Source: Sphingobium sp. (GTDB taxonomy: Bacteria; Pseudomonadota; Alphaproteobacteria; Sphingomonadales; Sphingomonadaceae). From it: a stretch of DNA of 64,000 nt. Numbering within the stretch: position 1 is the stretch's first letter; each line of letters begins with the position of its first letter. The notes under the pieces were generated by a model. The model worked only from the letters and a program-made list of their open reading frames with translations. It did no database searches and was not told the origin of the DNA. The stretch is taken from assembly GCA_017744605.1 (NCBI GenBank), contig JAGIAZ010000009.1, forward strand, positions 1 to 64,000, in the 5' to 3' direction. A program made the position numbers and the translations under genes. Below are positions 63,929-64,000 of this stretch, one piece after another.

Positions 63929-64000
63929 ATGACTCTCAAGCAACCACTCAAGCATCTGGGCCAGACCAGCGCGCTTCCGGCATCGCCGGAGGAAGCCGTG
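63929..64000 (+). CDS. queF: 7-cyano-7-deazaguanine reductase, first 24 codons (gene continues off the right edge)
   Basis: The visible peptide starts MTLKQPLKHLGQTSALPASPEEAV, and LGQ-T-LPASPEEAV is the typical N-terminus of alphaproteobacterial QueF, which reduces preQ0 to preQ1 in queuosine synthesis. The catalytic part lies outside the window, so the call depends on this short match. Confidence 0.75.
   Translation, partial: MTLKQPLKHLGQTSALPASPEEAV

Overview
The window reads as chromosomal DNA of an alphaproteobacterium of the order Sphingomonadales. The grounds are high GC with strongly GC-biased third codon positions, a 1552-residue NAD-dependent glutamate dehydrogenase behind a PAS-domain gene, MmcB, HemJ, a TorF-type porin, the carotenoid hydroxylase CrtZ, GANTC sites clustered in the replication origin, and the gene order ppsR-origin-hemE...rho...mnmE-mnmG-rsmG-parA-parB that is typical of alphaproteobacterial origins. 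I see no prophage, insertion sequence, CRISPR array or integron.

Layout. 1-596: promoter and leader of a leftward rRNA operon whose 16S gene starts at the window edge. 0.6-3 kb: a CBS protein, a small membrane protein and dnaA. 3.5-10.9 kb: a six-gene leftward multidrug-type ABC efflux operon (TetR/CecR-like repressor, HlyD-type adaptor, tandem ATPase, two permeases, outer-membrane channel). 11-20.7 kb: two tRNA-Thr genes, an aldehyde dehydrogenase, the PAS gene, NAD-glutamate dehydrogenase, a periplasmic cyclophilin and a small basic protein. 20.7-30 kb: twelve genes, all leftward (acs, mmcB, cell-wall hydrolase, DUF1491, thioesterase, ptsN, hpf, dnaQ, coaE, aroE, maf, ppsR). About 30.0-30.3 kb: the predicted chromosomal origin, with DnaA-box-like sequences, six GANTC sites and an AT-rich end. 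30.3-42 kb: thirteen genes, all rightward (hemE, hemJ, hypothetical, SDR, rho, two TerC paralogues, DUF6489, mnmE, mnmG, rsmG, parA, parB), with three parS palindromes at 37.6, 39.2 and 40.1 kb. 42-48.6 kb: kdsD, a methyltransferase, a 575-residue methyltransferase-like protein of unknown role, an L-threonine aldolase, an EamA transporter and a YeeZ-like SDR. 48.7-55 kb: pepN and an MCE/Mla-type lipid transport operon. 55-64 kb: a HAD phosphatase, lgt-midA-pgeF, crtZ, a second cyclophilin, a DUF4349 lipoprotein, a TorF porin, metC-sseA, and the first codons of queF.

The genes around 30 kb form a replication-segregation module. Gene direction flips at the predicted origin, so most genes and the rRNA operon run with the replication fork. 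ParB would load at parS sites 7-10 kb from the origin and work with ParA. dnaA lies 27 kb away. The envelope is the second theme: efflux, MCE lipid transport, Lgt, KdsD, PgeF, a cell-wall hydrolase and several predicted lipoproteins. A hairpin repeat family occurs three times, twice between convergent genes and once inside the efflux operon.
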